A DNA stretch of 64,000 bases, taken from contig JAVBWA010000005.1 of the NCBI GenBank assembly GCA_036677685.1, positions 74,520-138,519 of the forward strand, written 5' to 3'. Positions within the stretch are counted from its first letter, which is position 1. Each line of letters opens with the position of its first letter. Made by a program: the position numbers and the translations under genes. This DNA is from JAQUBU01 sp036677685 (GTDB lineage Bacteria; Bacillota; Syntrophomonadia; Syntrophomonadales; Syntrophomonadaceae). The notes beneath the pieces were generated by a model. It had not been told where the DNA came from and did not search any database. It saw nothing but the letters and a program-made list of their open reading frames with translations. Shown in pieces: positions 6,938 through 17,032 of this stretch.

Positions 6938-9811
6938 ATGAAAAGAATCTCTAAATCCATCTTCTTGCTCACAATATTTTTGGTATCTTTATTTATGATT
7001 CCGATGATGCAGTTTGGCTTTGTGCCTGGCATCGCTTTGGCAAATTCATCTATTGGGATCCTTACTAAACTGCCGGACAGCTCGCGGGGTGATTTTACGG
7101 TTACCTGGTATAGTGCTAAAAGAAATAAACAGGTTACTTCACTTGGAGATCTCTTTAGCAATATGATTTATGAAAATATGATTTTTGATAAAACAGCATC
7201 AACCACAGCATACAATAATTACGATCATTCCGTCGTCTTGGGAACAGAAAAAATATCAGATCTCAGTTTTGATATGAGCAGGTGGGCGGAGGCTGATGAT
7301 GAACCGGATCCTGAAACGTTTGATACCTGGGTTTGGGGTGAGGTTAAAGGTTTTATTAAAATGCCCGGTGACCATAACCATTATTTGATTCAAATCAATC
7401 CTTCACTGGGTACAAAAGCCAACTTTACTGTAGAATTGGGTGACCCTAAAGCTGAACTTGATTATAATGAAAAAGATTCTTATGGCAATTCAAACTATTG
7501 CAGAATATTTCCTTCCAAGAATGAAGTTGTGCCTTTCAGCTTGCGCATTGGATGCTTTAATATCGATCCAAGCAAGGCCAATAATTTTACGCTTAATTTT
7601 CGCTATGCGGGATATGACTCTGATAGTTGTATACTAGGGCAAACTGAGCTATTCAAAGGAGATATTACCTCACTTTATGCAAAGCTGGCATTAAAGGATA
7701 TGCAGAATTATTTCCAATTTGATTCAGCCAATTTTAGCTTTACCCTGGATTCCGACTTGTGCACTTTCTCTGTTGATGAATACGAATATGGTGTTTCCGG
7801 TGGAAGCAATTTTAAGACCTTGGAATGGGGAACCAACTATATAGATCCGGACACGGGAGATGTATTAGTCCGCTATAAAGCTAACCCGAACTTATATATT
7901 ACGCTTGGCAGTATAAGTCTGCCCAAAGTAAGTGATCTAAAGGTCAGCAGGAGGACTACCGGCACGGCAACGCTGACGTGGTCTGCCCCGTCCGGTTCTA
8001 CGCCAACCGGTTATGATATCTACCGTCAGATCGTAGGCGTTTCAGACAAGTTTTCGCCTGCACCTGTAGTCAGGGCCGAACAGCCGTGGAAAGTAGGCTC
8101 GACATCCAGCCTGACTTTTACCGATCAGGGATTGGGCTATGACCTCATATATCAATACTATGTTAAAGCCAAGTATTCTACAGGCTATTCTTCCGAATCC
8201 GATACCGTACGCACGGACTCGGTAAGCACGGAAGGAATCCCTCCTGCTCCAACGGATTTAAGGGTTATCGATCAGACCCAAACTAGCGTGTCGCTGCAAT
8301 GGGATGTATCTGCTCCCGAGTCCGGGCTTAAGAAATATATCGTCTACCGGAAGAGAACCCCGCTACAAACCTCGCAAACCTTGAGTGATGGTAAAATTCT
8401 TCTGGCCATGCCGGCTGATGGAACGCTGAGAGAAATTGGGCGAAGCACGACAGCAAGTTTTGTTGACAGCGGTCTTTCTCTTTTTGATACGTGTGAGTAT
8501 GCGGTGCAGGCCGTTGATAACAATGGCATACCATCTTTCATCACTTCTTCCCGGGAGGTATATTTCAAAGACATGACCCCGCCCACCGTTCCCGCGGATT
8601 TCCAGGCCGGTGAGGTTCTGCGGCCCGGGAACATTGTTTTGTATAATTTCCCGTCAGATTCAGGGATCAGAAATGTATTTCTGGGACCCAAGCGGGAAGT
8701 TGCCTTGAGATGGCAGCCTTCGACCGACAATGTTGGGGTTGTGGGCTATAATATCTTCCGCAGCGAATATAGTCCTGTTTCTTCTAAAGATGGCTTAGTT
8801 CGCGGCTTATTTCCGAAAAAGCCGGTGGGGAGTACACAGGACACCTTCTTTGTTGACAGCGGGCTGGAATTTGGTACAACCTATACCTATTATCTAGGCG
8901 CTTTAGACGCGGCCGGCAATGCATCAACGAATACTCTGCAAATAGGAACTGAAGAATCCGGACTGGCTGGCCTTACCATTGCCAATGGCCGCCGGATACT
9001 GACTCCGGAACCTGCTTTTGTATATTGTGAAACAGCATACCAACTTGATGTGGATAATACGGTTGACTTCATCACTCTTACGACAGAAAAAATTGACTCC
9101 CAGGCCACGGTAACGGTTAACGGAGTCCAGACTGCGGACGATGGCAGTATTGGTCCTTTGAACCTTGAGCCGGGTGAAAATATTATAAACATTGATGTAG
9201 TGCCCCGAACCGGCTATCAACACCTGGTAAAATCGCAGAATATGCGCTATACCCTGACAGTAAACCGGGCCAACCGAGACAGTCTCCCTGTGCTTACCCT
9301 GCCGGAGAGCGGAACGCTTCCAGACGGAGTAAGCACATATAGAGCAGCGGGCAGGTTAGATGTTCAGGATGACCGGGTCTGGACAGGTACTGCCGATTAC
9401 GGTGACGGTAGCGGAGAAACCCCCCTGCAGCTTACTGCTGATGGTTCTTTCAGCCTGGAACACAACTATCTTGATAATGGCCAATACAAGATCAACGTAA
9501 ACTTTAAATATGAAGATCTTGGTCTGGTGAAAGGTCATCTGGAAGTAACCGTACGGAATATAGCCCCTGACCAGGTAGTTGCAGCTCCAATCATCATCAC
9601 CAATGCCCTGCCCAACTCTACGGCAGGCAGCAGCTATTCCGCGACTCTTGAGGCGGAGGGCGGCACGTCTGTCATATGGAGTATCGACAGCGGCAGTTTG
9701 CCGGATGGTCTGAGCTTGGATGAAAGAACGGGCGTAATCAGTGGAACCCCGATAAGTGAAGGTACTTATACCTTCACTGTCAAGGCAACGAATGCCGCAG
9801 ACAGTAAGTGA
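6938..9811 (+). CDS. Secreted multidomain protein with fibronectin type III repeats and a C-terminal putative-Ig segment
   Basis: 957 residues from ATG 6938 (GGAGGG upstream; an upstream in-frame start at 6905 lacks one). A signal peptide is clear: MKRISKS, a 25-residue hydrophobic core, then GIALANS. Residues up to about 320 are unassigned. Three FN3-like modules follow: PKVSDLKVSRR...ATLTWSAP near 327, PPAPTDLRVI...VSLQWDV near 433, and PPTVPADF...VALRWQPS near 547. A PKD-like or cadherin-like region lies near 810-870. The last 55 residues match the putative-Ig (He_PIG) pattern, LPDGLSLDERTGVISGTP and GTYTFTVKATNAADS, but stop where such domains normally continue for a few more strands. It probably acts at the cell surface. 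No catalytic motif was seen. It sits 37 bp before the SLH protein gene and is likely co-expressed with it. Confidence 0.75.
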   Translation: MKRISKSIFLLTIFLVSLFMIPMMQFGFVPGIALANSSIGILTKLPDSSRGDFTVTWYSAKRNKQVTSLGDLFSNMIYENMIFDKTASTTAYNNYDHSVVLGTEKISDLSFDMSRWAEADDEPDPETFDTWVWGEVKGFIKMPGDHNHYLIQINPSLGTKANFTVELGDPKAELDYNEKDSYGNSNYCRIFPSKNEVVPFSLRIGCFNIDPSKANNFTLNFRYAGYDSDSCILGQTELFKGDITSLYAKLALKDMQNYFQFDSANFSFTLDSDLCTFSVDEYEYGVSGGSNFKTLEWGTNYIDPDTGDVLVRYKANPNLYITLGSISLPKVSDLKVSRRTTGTATLTWSAPSGSTPTGYDIYRQIVGVSDKFSPAPVVRAEQPWKVGSTSSLTFTDQGLGYDLIYQYYVKAKYSTGYSSESDTVRTDSVSTEGIPPAPTDLRVIDQTQTSVSLQWDVSAPESGLKKYIVYRKRTPLQTSQTLSDGKILLAMPADGTLREIGRSTTASFVDSGLSLFDTCEYAVQAVDNNGIPSFITSSREVYFKDMTPPTVPADFQAGEVLRPGNIVLYNFPSDSGIRNVFLGPKREVALRWQPSTDNVGVVGYNIFRSEYSPVSSKDGLVRGLFPKKPVGSTQDTFFVDSGLEFGTTYTYYLGALDAAGNASTNTLQIGTEESGLAGLTIANGRRILTPEPAFVYCETAYQLDVDNTVDFITLTTEKIDSQATVTVNGVQTADDGSIGPLNLEPGENIINIDVVPRTGYQHLVKSQNMRYTLTVNRANRDSLPVLTLPESGTLPDGVSTYRAAGRLDVQDDRVWTGTADYGDGSGETPLQLTADGSFSLEHNYLDNGQYKINVNFKYEDLGLVKGHLEVTVRNIAPDQVVAAPIIITNALPNSTAGSSYSATLEAEGGTSVIWSIDSGSLPDGLSLDERTGVISGTPISEGTYTFTVKATNAADSK

Positions 9812-9848
9812 TATACAATATCATAAATTGAAGCCAGGAGGTACAACC

Positions 9849-11633
9849 ATGAAACACGCAAAGACCGGTATTTATTTATTCTTGGTGTTAATAATAACCC
9901 TTGCCCCTATCTCTTCCCAGGCTGCTGAAGGCTTTTATAATGAAGCTCAAGCCACAGCCTTAAATCATTTGGGGCTTTATAGCGGCATAAGTAATACATC
10001 ATTCGATCCGGACCTGGGAGCTAGTCTTAACCGGGAAACTGGTGTCGTGATCTTACTAAGGCTCTTAGGTCTCCAAGACGATGCCCTGGCAATGACAGAT
10101 GCGGAAGCCGACACAATTTTACTCAAATTTACCGATGCGGCCCGTATTTCTTCCTGGGCTAAAAAGTCGGTTGCCTATGCCGTTCAAAATGGACTTGTGT
10201 TTGGCTTCCCGGATGGAACCTTCGCTCCCCAAGCCAATTTAGTTGGCGAAGCATATTGTTCACTGATTTTGAGACAGCTTGGCTATACCCCTAATTATGA
10301 TACTGCTGCAGCCGAGCTGGCTAATGCAGGGGGGTTAACCTCTGCTCAAGCTATGCGATTTTCTAACAAGGCGCTAATAAAAGACGACCTGGTCGGGATA
10401 TCTTATGGGGTATTATCAGCCAAAGATACAAGGGGTGAATCTGTATTAGTTAAGTTAGTTGCTAATAAAGTGGTTGATGCGGGTGCGGTGGCCGATACAG
10501 CTTTAATGGTTACGGAAGTGGCCCGGGTCGCCGCTGAGGCAGTTGCTGCCTATGAAGCAGCCCCCATAACAACGCTGGATCAAATAACAGCAGCGGAGGC
10601 GCTTGGAATAACAGCCAGCAAGACGGTTGCATTAGTTGCCGATGCAGATACTAAAGCAGGACTTGAAGCCAGGATTAAAGAACGTAAAGAAAAAGTTGAC
10701 ACAGCAAGAAAGAACCTTCAAGAACCCAAGTCTTCTACGACAACACTTACGTTAACGGTTGTACCTAAGCCTTACGAAGAAAGCTCAAGTAGCTCACATA
10801 CTCATTCGATCCCTTCGATGAGCGGTACTGTAGCAATTACAGGTACTGAAAAGTATGGTTCAACCCTAACCGCAGACCCGGCAGCCTTACTCAATTCGGG
10901 AACCCCAACGTATCAGTGGAACCGTGGCGGAGCAGCTATAGGTGGAGCAACAGCATCAACCTATACATTAGCAGCGGCTGATATTGGAGCAGTCATCACT
11001 GTAACAGCAACTGCAGACGGAGCAGCAGGAACTGGATCTATTACAAGTGCACCAACAACAGCAATTGCAAAAGCAGATGGACCAGCACCACCAGTGCCAC
11101 CAACAGAAGCAAGCAAAACAGATACCAGTATTACTTTAGCTGTTTATGATCTGGTTCAATTCAGTATTGATGCCGGGGTTACATGGCAAGACAGTGAAAC
11201 ATTTACGGGCTTAACATCATCCACCACATACACATTTATAGCCCGAGTCAAGGAAACAGCAACAACTAATGCATCTGCAGCAAGTGGGGGCACAACCATT
11301 ACAACTACAGCCCCAATTTCATCAGTAGTAGCAACGTGCTCATCTCCGGCAACAGGTGAGCCGGGAACAGATGCAACAGTAGATGGTTCAGCAGGATACA
11401 TTCACACCTCAACCGTATGGACTGGAAGACTGGGAACAACCTATATAGCAGGCGAAACACCGGAAGCGGTAATCACCCTTACCGTAAAGGCAGGGTATAT
11501 ATTTACTGCAGACCTGTCAGCAACAGATATTTTGGTAGACGGCGGAACCGTAACATATGAAGCAGGTCAAGGCGTACAGGGTGGCGGAACAGGTGTTATA
11601 TTTACAGTAACATATCCGCAGCTTCTTATTTAA
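9849..11633 (+). CDS. S-layer-homology (SLH) domain surface protein with Ig/FN3-like repeats
   Basis: 594 residues from ATG 9849, chosen for AGGAGG nine bases upstream and because a signal peptide begins there (MKHAKTGIYLFLVLIITLAP to SSQAA). Two SLH-type modules follow: one near residues 28-75 with LNHLGLYSGIS and SFDPD, and one near 97-150 with SWAKKSVAYAVQNGLVFGFP and DGTFAPQA. SLH domains bind pyruvylated secondary cell-wall polymer. After a helical, Ala-rich linker (about 200-300) come a YQWNRGG-containing Ig-like module (about 325-410), an FN3-like module with FSIDAGVTWQDS (about 430-480) and a final beta-rich module with ITLTVKAGYIFTA. Low-complexity Thr/Ala segments suggest surface exposure. 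It probably anchors to the wall and may hold the upstream FN3 protein. Confidence 0.78.
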   Translation: MKHAKTGIYLFLVLIITLAPISSQAAEGFYNEAQATALNHLGLYSGISNTSFDPDLGASLNRETGVVILLRLLGLQDDALAMTDAEADTILLKFTDAARISSWAKKSVAYAVQNGLVFGFPDGTFAPQANLVGEAYCSLILRQLGYTPNYDTAAAELANAGGLTSAQAMRFSNKALIKDDLVGISYGVLSAKDTRGESVLVKLVANKVVDAGAVADTALMVTEVARVAAEAVAAYEAAPITTLDQITAAEALGITASKTVALVADADTKAGLEARIKERKEKVDTARKNLQEPKSSTTTLTLTVVPKPYEESSSSSHTHSIPSMSGTVAITGTEKYGSTLTADPAALLNSGTPTYQWNRGGAAIGGATASTYTLAAADIGAVITVTATADGAAGTGSITSAPTTAIAKADGPAPPVPPTEASKTDTSITLAVYDLVQFSIDAGVTWQDSETFTGLTSSTTYTFIARVKETATTNASAASGGTTITTTAPISSVVATCSSPATGEPGTDATVDGSAGYIHTSTVWTGRLGTTYIAGETPEAVITLTVKAGYIFTADLSATDILVDGGTVTYEAGQGVQGGGTGVIFTVTYPQLLI

Positions 11634-11840
11634 CGCATAACTTAAGTTCAACATTACCAGGGCGAAACATCTATGGCCTGAATTGTTGCCGGTATTGCGT
11701 TAAAATTAGATAATGGCAAAATCACAAATACGTACGATAGCCAAATGAAAAACAGCACATTTGTCCCAATTCAAGAGGCAGGACTCAGAGAGTTGCCCCT
11801 AAGTACATAATACAATTTTAATTTTGTATGGAGGAGGGAA

Positions 11841-11993
11841 ATGGCTTTAAATATTCGTAAGGCTACAAAAGACGATATTGGTATGTTATGGTTACCGTTC
11901 GAAAGCAACAAGGGCAGTCAAGTTTTTTTCCTGCCCGAAGAGGAAGCAGCCATTGACAGGCTTCACAGTGTCCGGCAATTGGTGACAGTCTGA
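11841..11993 (+). pseudogene. Truncated GNAT-acetyltransferase-like fragment
   Basis: A 50-codon frame with an excellent ribosome site (GGAGGAGGG). It begins MALNIRKATKDDIGMLW, the usual opening of a GNAT N-acetyltransferase, then changes to unrelated sequence (QVFFLPEEEAAIDRLHSVRQL) and stops. A complete GNAT domain needs about 140 residues, so this is probably a 5' remnant joined to other debris. The surrounding 11634-12060 shows no other gene. Confidence 0.45.
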
Positions 11994-12083
11994 CGGTCCT
12001 TTTGACACCCTTGTGTCCCGCCTCTGATTTGCATTTTTCTATAGCTATGGGTATGATTAATCATGTGAAAGCAGGTGGTTAAG

Positions 12084-12710
12084 ATGCGCTCTTTGGGTAT
12101 TTTGGGCGGAACTTTTGATCCTGTGCATTATGGACACCTGATAGCCGCTGAACACGCTTATTACGAATTTGCGCTTGATAAAATTTTATTAATTCCCAAT
12201 GCAAATCCACCGCACAAGGAAAACTCGGAATTGTCAAATGCGGAACAGCGTTATCATATGGTTGAACTGGCGATTAAAAATAATCCGGTTCTCGAGCTGT
12301 CATCACAGGAGATGAACCGGACAGGCTTCTCTTATACCATTGATACCGTAAATTACTACCGGGAGCGGTTTCCGGGGACCGATATTTATTTTATAACTGG
12401 TGCTGATTCTCTTTATTATATGGACACATGGAAGGATATCGAAGGCCTGGTTGAACGATGCATCTTTATCGTGGCTACCCGACCGGGTTATAGCATCGAC
12501 CGCAATGAACCGGCCCTGGCAAGACTGCCCGCTAATCTTTGGCATACAATGAAGGAATTGCAGATACCGGGCCTGGACATATCATCAAGTGACATCCGGA
12601 ACCGGGTGGCGCAGGGCAAACCCATCAAGTATTTATTGCCTCCCGAAGTTGAAAAATACATTTTAGCCAAAGGCCTGTACCGAAAGGACGGAAAAAGAGA
12701 TGCTGAGTGA
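12084..12710 (+). CDS. nadD: Nicotinate-nucleotide adenylyltransferase
   Basis: NadD joins ATP and nicotinate mononucleotide to deamido-NAD in NAD synthesis. The 208-residue product starts MRSLGILGGTFDPVHYGHL, with the nucleotidyltransferase signature GGTFDPVHYGH and the C-terminal ISSSDIRNRV (the ISST-like motif). ATG 12084 follows AGGTGG; an in-frame GTG at 12075 would overlap that ribosome site. It begins the conserved nadD-yqeK-rsfS cluster and overlaps yqeK by 11 bp, implying translational coupling. In many Firmicutes proA lies shortly upstream of nadD; here proA is 11 kb away, with accessory genes between. Confidence 0.96.
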   Translation: MRSLGILGGTFDPVHYGHLIAAEHAYYEFALDKILLIPNANPPHKENSELSNAEQRYHMVELAIKNNPVLELSSQEMNRTGFSYTIDTVNYYRERFPGTDIYFITGADSLYYMDTWKDIEGLVERCIFIVATRPGYSIDRNEPALARLPANLWHTMKELQIPGLDISSSDIRNRVAQGKPIKYLLPPEVEKYILAKGLYRKDGKRDAE

Positions 12711-13281
12711 GCAGGATGCTCTTAATATTATCAGGTTCCGCCTATCTAAAAAACGTTTTCAGCATTCATTGAATGTAGCACAGGTGGCTGGGGATTTGGC
12801 CCGGCACTATGGGGCGGACGGCGAAAAAGCTTATTTAACCGGGATATTGCATGATTATGCCAAGGGCATACCGGGACCTGAACTTTTGGCCATAGCTGAG
12901 GAAAACCAGCTTCTGGAGGATGAAGTGGAACGAGAGGTTCCTGATTTGCTGCATGCTCAGGTCGGGGCTTTTCTGTTGCAAAAGGAACTGGGTCTGCAGG
13001 ATGAGAATATTATTCAAGCGGTTAAATATCATACCCTGGGTTCGCCCCGGATGAATGATCTGGATAAAATCATTTACCTGGCCGATATGATCGAACCAGA
13101 ACGGGATTATCCAGCTATGCAGAGGTTAAGCTGTCTGGCTTTTCGTGAACTTGACGAAGCCATGTTGTTTGGCATAGAATCTACAATAAAATATTGTCTT
13201 GAAGCAAAGCGTATGCTTCATCCCCGAACCATTGAGGTGTGGAATCATTTTTTGCGGACGGTAAAGGAGGTTACTTGTTGA
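12700..13281 (+). CDS. yqeK: HD-domain phosphohydrolase, YqeK (Ap4A hydrolase type)
   Basis: 193 residues with an HD domain: HSLNVAQ (first His), LTGILHDYAKG (HD pair), HAQVGAF and an H in VKYHTLG. YqeK proteins are symmetric diadenosine tetraphosphatases that yield two ADP. The gene overlaps the end of nadD by 11 bp and the start of rsfS by TTGA, the standard arrangement in Firmicutes. Length and motif order match the family with nothing unusual. Confidence 0.93.
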   Translation: MLSEQDALNIIRFRLSKKRFQHSLNVAQVAGDLARHYGADGEKAYLTGILHDYAKGIPGPELLAIAEENQLLEDEVEREVPDLLHAQVGAFLLQKELGLQDENIIQAVKYHTLGSPRMNDLDKIIYLADMIEPERDYPAMQRLSCLAFRELDEAMLFGIESTIKYCLEAKRMLHPRTIEVWNHFLRTVKEVTC

Positions 13282-13628
13282 TAACGGATGAAAAACTGGT
13301 ACAACTGGTTGCTGATGGCTGCCTGGATGAAAAGGCCAATGATTTGACTATATTGAATGTAGCTGATTTAACCATTATTGCCGATTACTTTGTAATTGCC
13401 AGCGGCCGCAGCACCATTCAGGTCAAAAGTATCATAGAACATGTCGAAAAAAAACTTAAGGAACACGGCATTATGCCGATTCGCAAGGAAGGCCACGAAG
13501 AAGGCCTATGGGGAGTAATGGATTATGGTTCAACCATACTTCACGTTTTTCGCGAGCAGGAGCGGGAATACTATAAACTTGAAGACTTGTGGGGCGAAGC
13601 CAAAGAAGTAGCCATAGAAGCTCAGTAA
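13278..13628 (+). CDS. rsfS: Ribosomal silencing factor RsfS
   Basis: RsfS binds uL14 on the 50S subunit and blocks subunit joining in starvation. The TTG at 13278 gives 116 residues, the usual family length. It overlaps the TGA of yqeK (TTGA) and has AAAGGAGG upstream. Conserved blocks are ANDLTILNVADLTIIADYFVI (in part), VKSIIEHVEKKLKEHG, WGVMDYGSTILHVF and REYYKLEDLW. A strong terminator follows at once, closing the nadD-yqeK-rsfS transcript. Confidence 0.94.
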   Translation: MITDEKLVQLVADGCLDEKANDLTILNVADLTIIADYFVIASGRSTIQVKSIIEHVEKKLKEHGIMPIRKEGHEEGLWGVMDYGSTILHVFREQEREYYKLEDLWGEAKEVAIEAQ

Positions 13629-13632
13629 TAAG

Positions 13633-13670
13633 AAAAAGGGGGGTACTTTAAGAAGATACCCCCCTTTTTA
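13633..13670. terminator. Strong terminator after rsfS
   Basis: AAAAAGGGGGGTA pairs with TACCCCCCTTTTT across a loop of about 12 nt. The A and T tracts on both sides would also allow use by the convergent leuS transcript. Confidence 0.9.
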
Positions 13671-13785
13671 ATGGCTTTAATTTAAAATAACGAACCAACT
13701 TTATGCAAGGCGATCATTAACCTAGCCTATAACTTGGTTTCAGTCAAAACGTGAGCATTAAAGCAGTCGCTTGGGTCAGGAATTC

Positions 13786-13812
13786 TTCCCCTCACCCCTT
13801 ACCCCTCACGCC
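13786..13812 (-). repeat. Short GC-rich intergenic motif (TAAGGCGTGAGG type)
   Basis: On the minus strand this reads TAAGGCGTGAGGGGTAAGGG and onward, directly after leuS. A near copy, GTAAGGCGTGAGGTGTAAGG, occurs at 57524-57543 just after dnaK. Both lie a few bases past a stop codon. Two copies only, so the family is tentative. Confidence 0.4.
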
Positions 13813-16281
<2,469 letters not shown>

Positions 16282-16306
16282 AACAGCCTCCTTAAACTAT
16301 AGTCAG

Positions 16307-16625
16307 AAAAAACAAAAACCCTCATCCCAGGCCAGGGACGAGAGTTATTTCCCGCGGTACCACCCTCATTAACAAAATAATGGTGGAGCTAGTGGGATTC
16401 GAACCCACGGCCTCTTGAATGCCATTCAAGCGCGCTCCCAACTGCGCCATAGCCCCACGTCATTGTTCACTTAAAATCGTAACGGGATTTACCGTCACAG
16501 GCTAAGCTGTCACCTGTGAAGCTCCCCGGCGAGTTCAACTGCTTTATCGCCTCGCACCATCCGGCGATTCTCTGTTGCTTGCGGTCTACTACTCCGGTTC
16601 CAAGCCGTTAATTATGGAGTTAACA
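16307..16625 (-). promoter_or_regulatory. Leucine T-box leader of leuS, interrupted by a tRNA-Ala gene
   Basis: On the minus strand the leader begins near 16625. Stem I shows AGAGAA, GGTGCGAGGCGAT and GAACTCGCC, with CTC (16533-16531) as leucine specifier codon. The stem III-type segment is CGGTAAATCCCGTTA. The T-box sequence GGGTGGTACCGCG is at 16365-16353. A terminator hairpin (arms 16335-16344 and 16319-16328, ten pairs) with a T-rich run to 16307 precedes leuS. Uncharged tRNA-Leu should stabilise the antiterminator and let leuS be transcribed. Unusually, a complete tRNA-Ala lies in the linker between the specifier half and the antiterminator half, so RNase P or RNase Z cleavage could separate the two. 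Confidence 0.9.
16381..16456 (-). tRNA. tRNA-Ala (anticodon GGC), inside the leuS T-box leader
   Basis: 76 nt including encoded CCA. The cloverleaf closes throughout. The acceptor is GGGGCUA/UAGCUCC, with the G3-U70 wobble that identifies alanine tRNAs. The D stem is GCGC/GCGC with loop AGUUGGGA, and the anticodon stem is CUUGA/UCAAG with loop AUGGCAU (GGC). Position 32-38 is A-U, as is usual for tRNA-Ala(GGC). The variable loop is 5 nt and the T arm is GUGGG-UUCGAAU-CCCAC. There is no separate promoter between it and the upstream T-box specifier domain, so it should be transcribed from the promoter at 16632-16660 whether or not the T-box terminates. Confidence 0.97.
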
Positions 16626-16631
16626 TTAAGA

Positions 16632-16660
16632 ATTATATGATAATAATCGAGTGAAGTCAA
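16632..16660 (-). promoter_or_regulatory. Sigma-A promoter for the T-box/tRNA-Ala/leuS transcript
   Basis: On the minus strand TTGACT (16660-16655), a 17-bp spacer and a perfect TATAAT (16637-16632). Transcription would start near 16625, at the expected 5' edge of T-box stem I. Confidence 0.85.
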
Positions 16661-16769
16661 CAAAAAGACTTAAAAGCTAATGGATAAATTTTTCATGTGG
16701 TTTTTATTTAGATTAAAACGGGGCGAAACGGATAAAATAAAATGATTAAATAAATAGGAGGGATACTTG

Positions 16770-16937
16770 ATGGGTTTAAAGGGATCACAATTTATTAATT
16801 GCAGTGTTGAAAGTTGTAAATACAATAAAGAATCGTCATACTGCACGTTAAAGGAAATAATGGTGGCGCCCCATAACAATATTCAAAGCGGCAATGCGGG
16901 GGATGAAAGCCTTTGCGCCAGTTATCAGCCGAGATAA
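16770..16937 (+). CDS. DUF1540 Cys-rich small protein
   Basis: 55 residues starting at ATG 16770 behind AGGAGGG. The Cys spacing (INCSVESCKYNK...YCTLKEIMV...LCASY) matches DUF1540, a small, probably metal-binding domain common in spore-forming Firmicutes and of unknown function. It is divergent from the leuS T-box promoter and ends before a bidirectional terminator. It is too short for ordinary ORF cut-offs but is convincing by family pattern and ribosome site. Confidence 0.85.
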   Translation: MGLKGSQFINCSVESCKYNKESSYCTLKEIMVAPHNNIQSGNAGDESLCASYQPR

Positions 16938-16967
16938 CGGGGAATTAAGTCGAATAGTTTTAAAGAT

Positions 16968-17015
16968 AAAAAGGCTAAAAAGCCATAAAAACGCTTCTTA
17001 GCCTTTTTAATTTTT
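16968..17015. terminator. Bidirectional terminator between DUF1540 and cNMP/DUF2225 genes
   Basis: AAAAAGGCTAA at 16968-16978 pairs with TTAGCCTTTTT at 16998-17008, with further T residues after it and A residues before it. Confidence 0.85.
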
Positions 17016-17032
17016 ATGGAATTATAGCGCTC

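Noticed and set aside
13680..13785. Promoter or gene between rsfS and leuS
   Set aside because: The interval lies between convergent genes and shows only a terminator and a short GC-rich motif.
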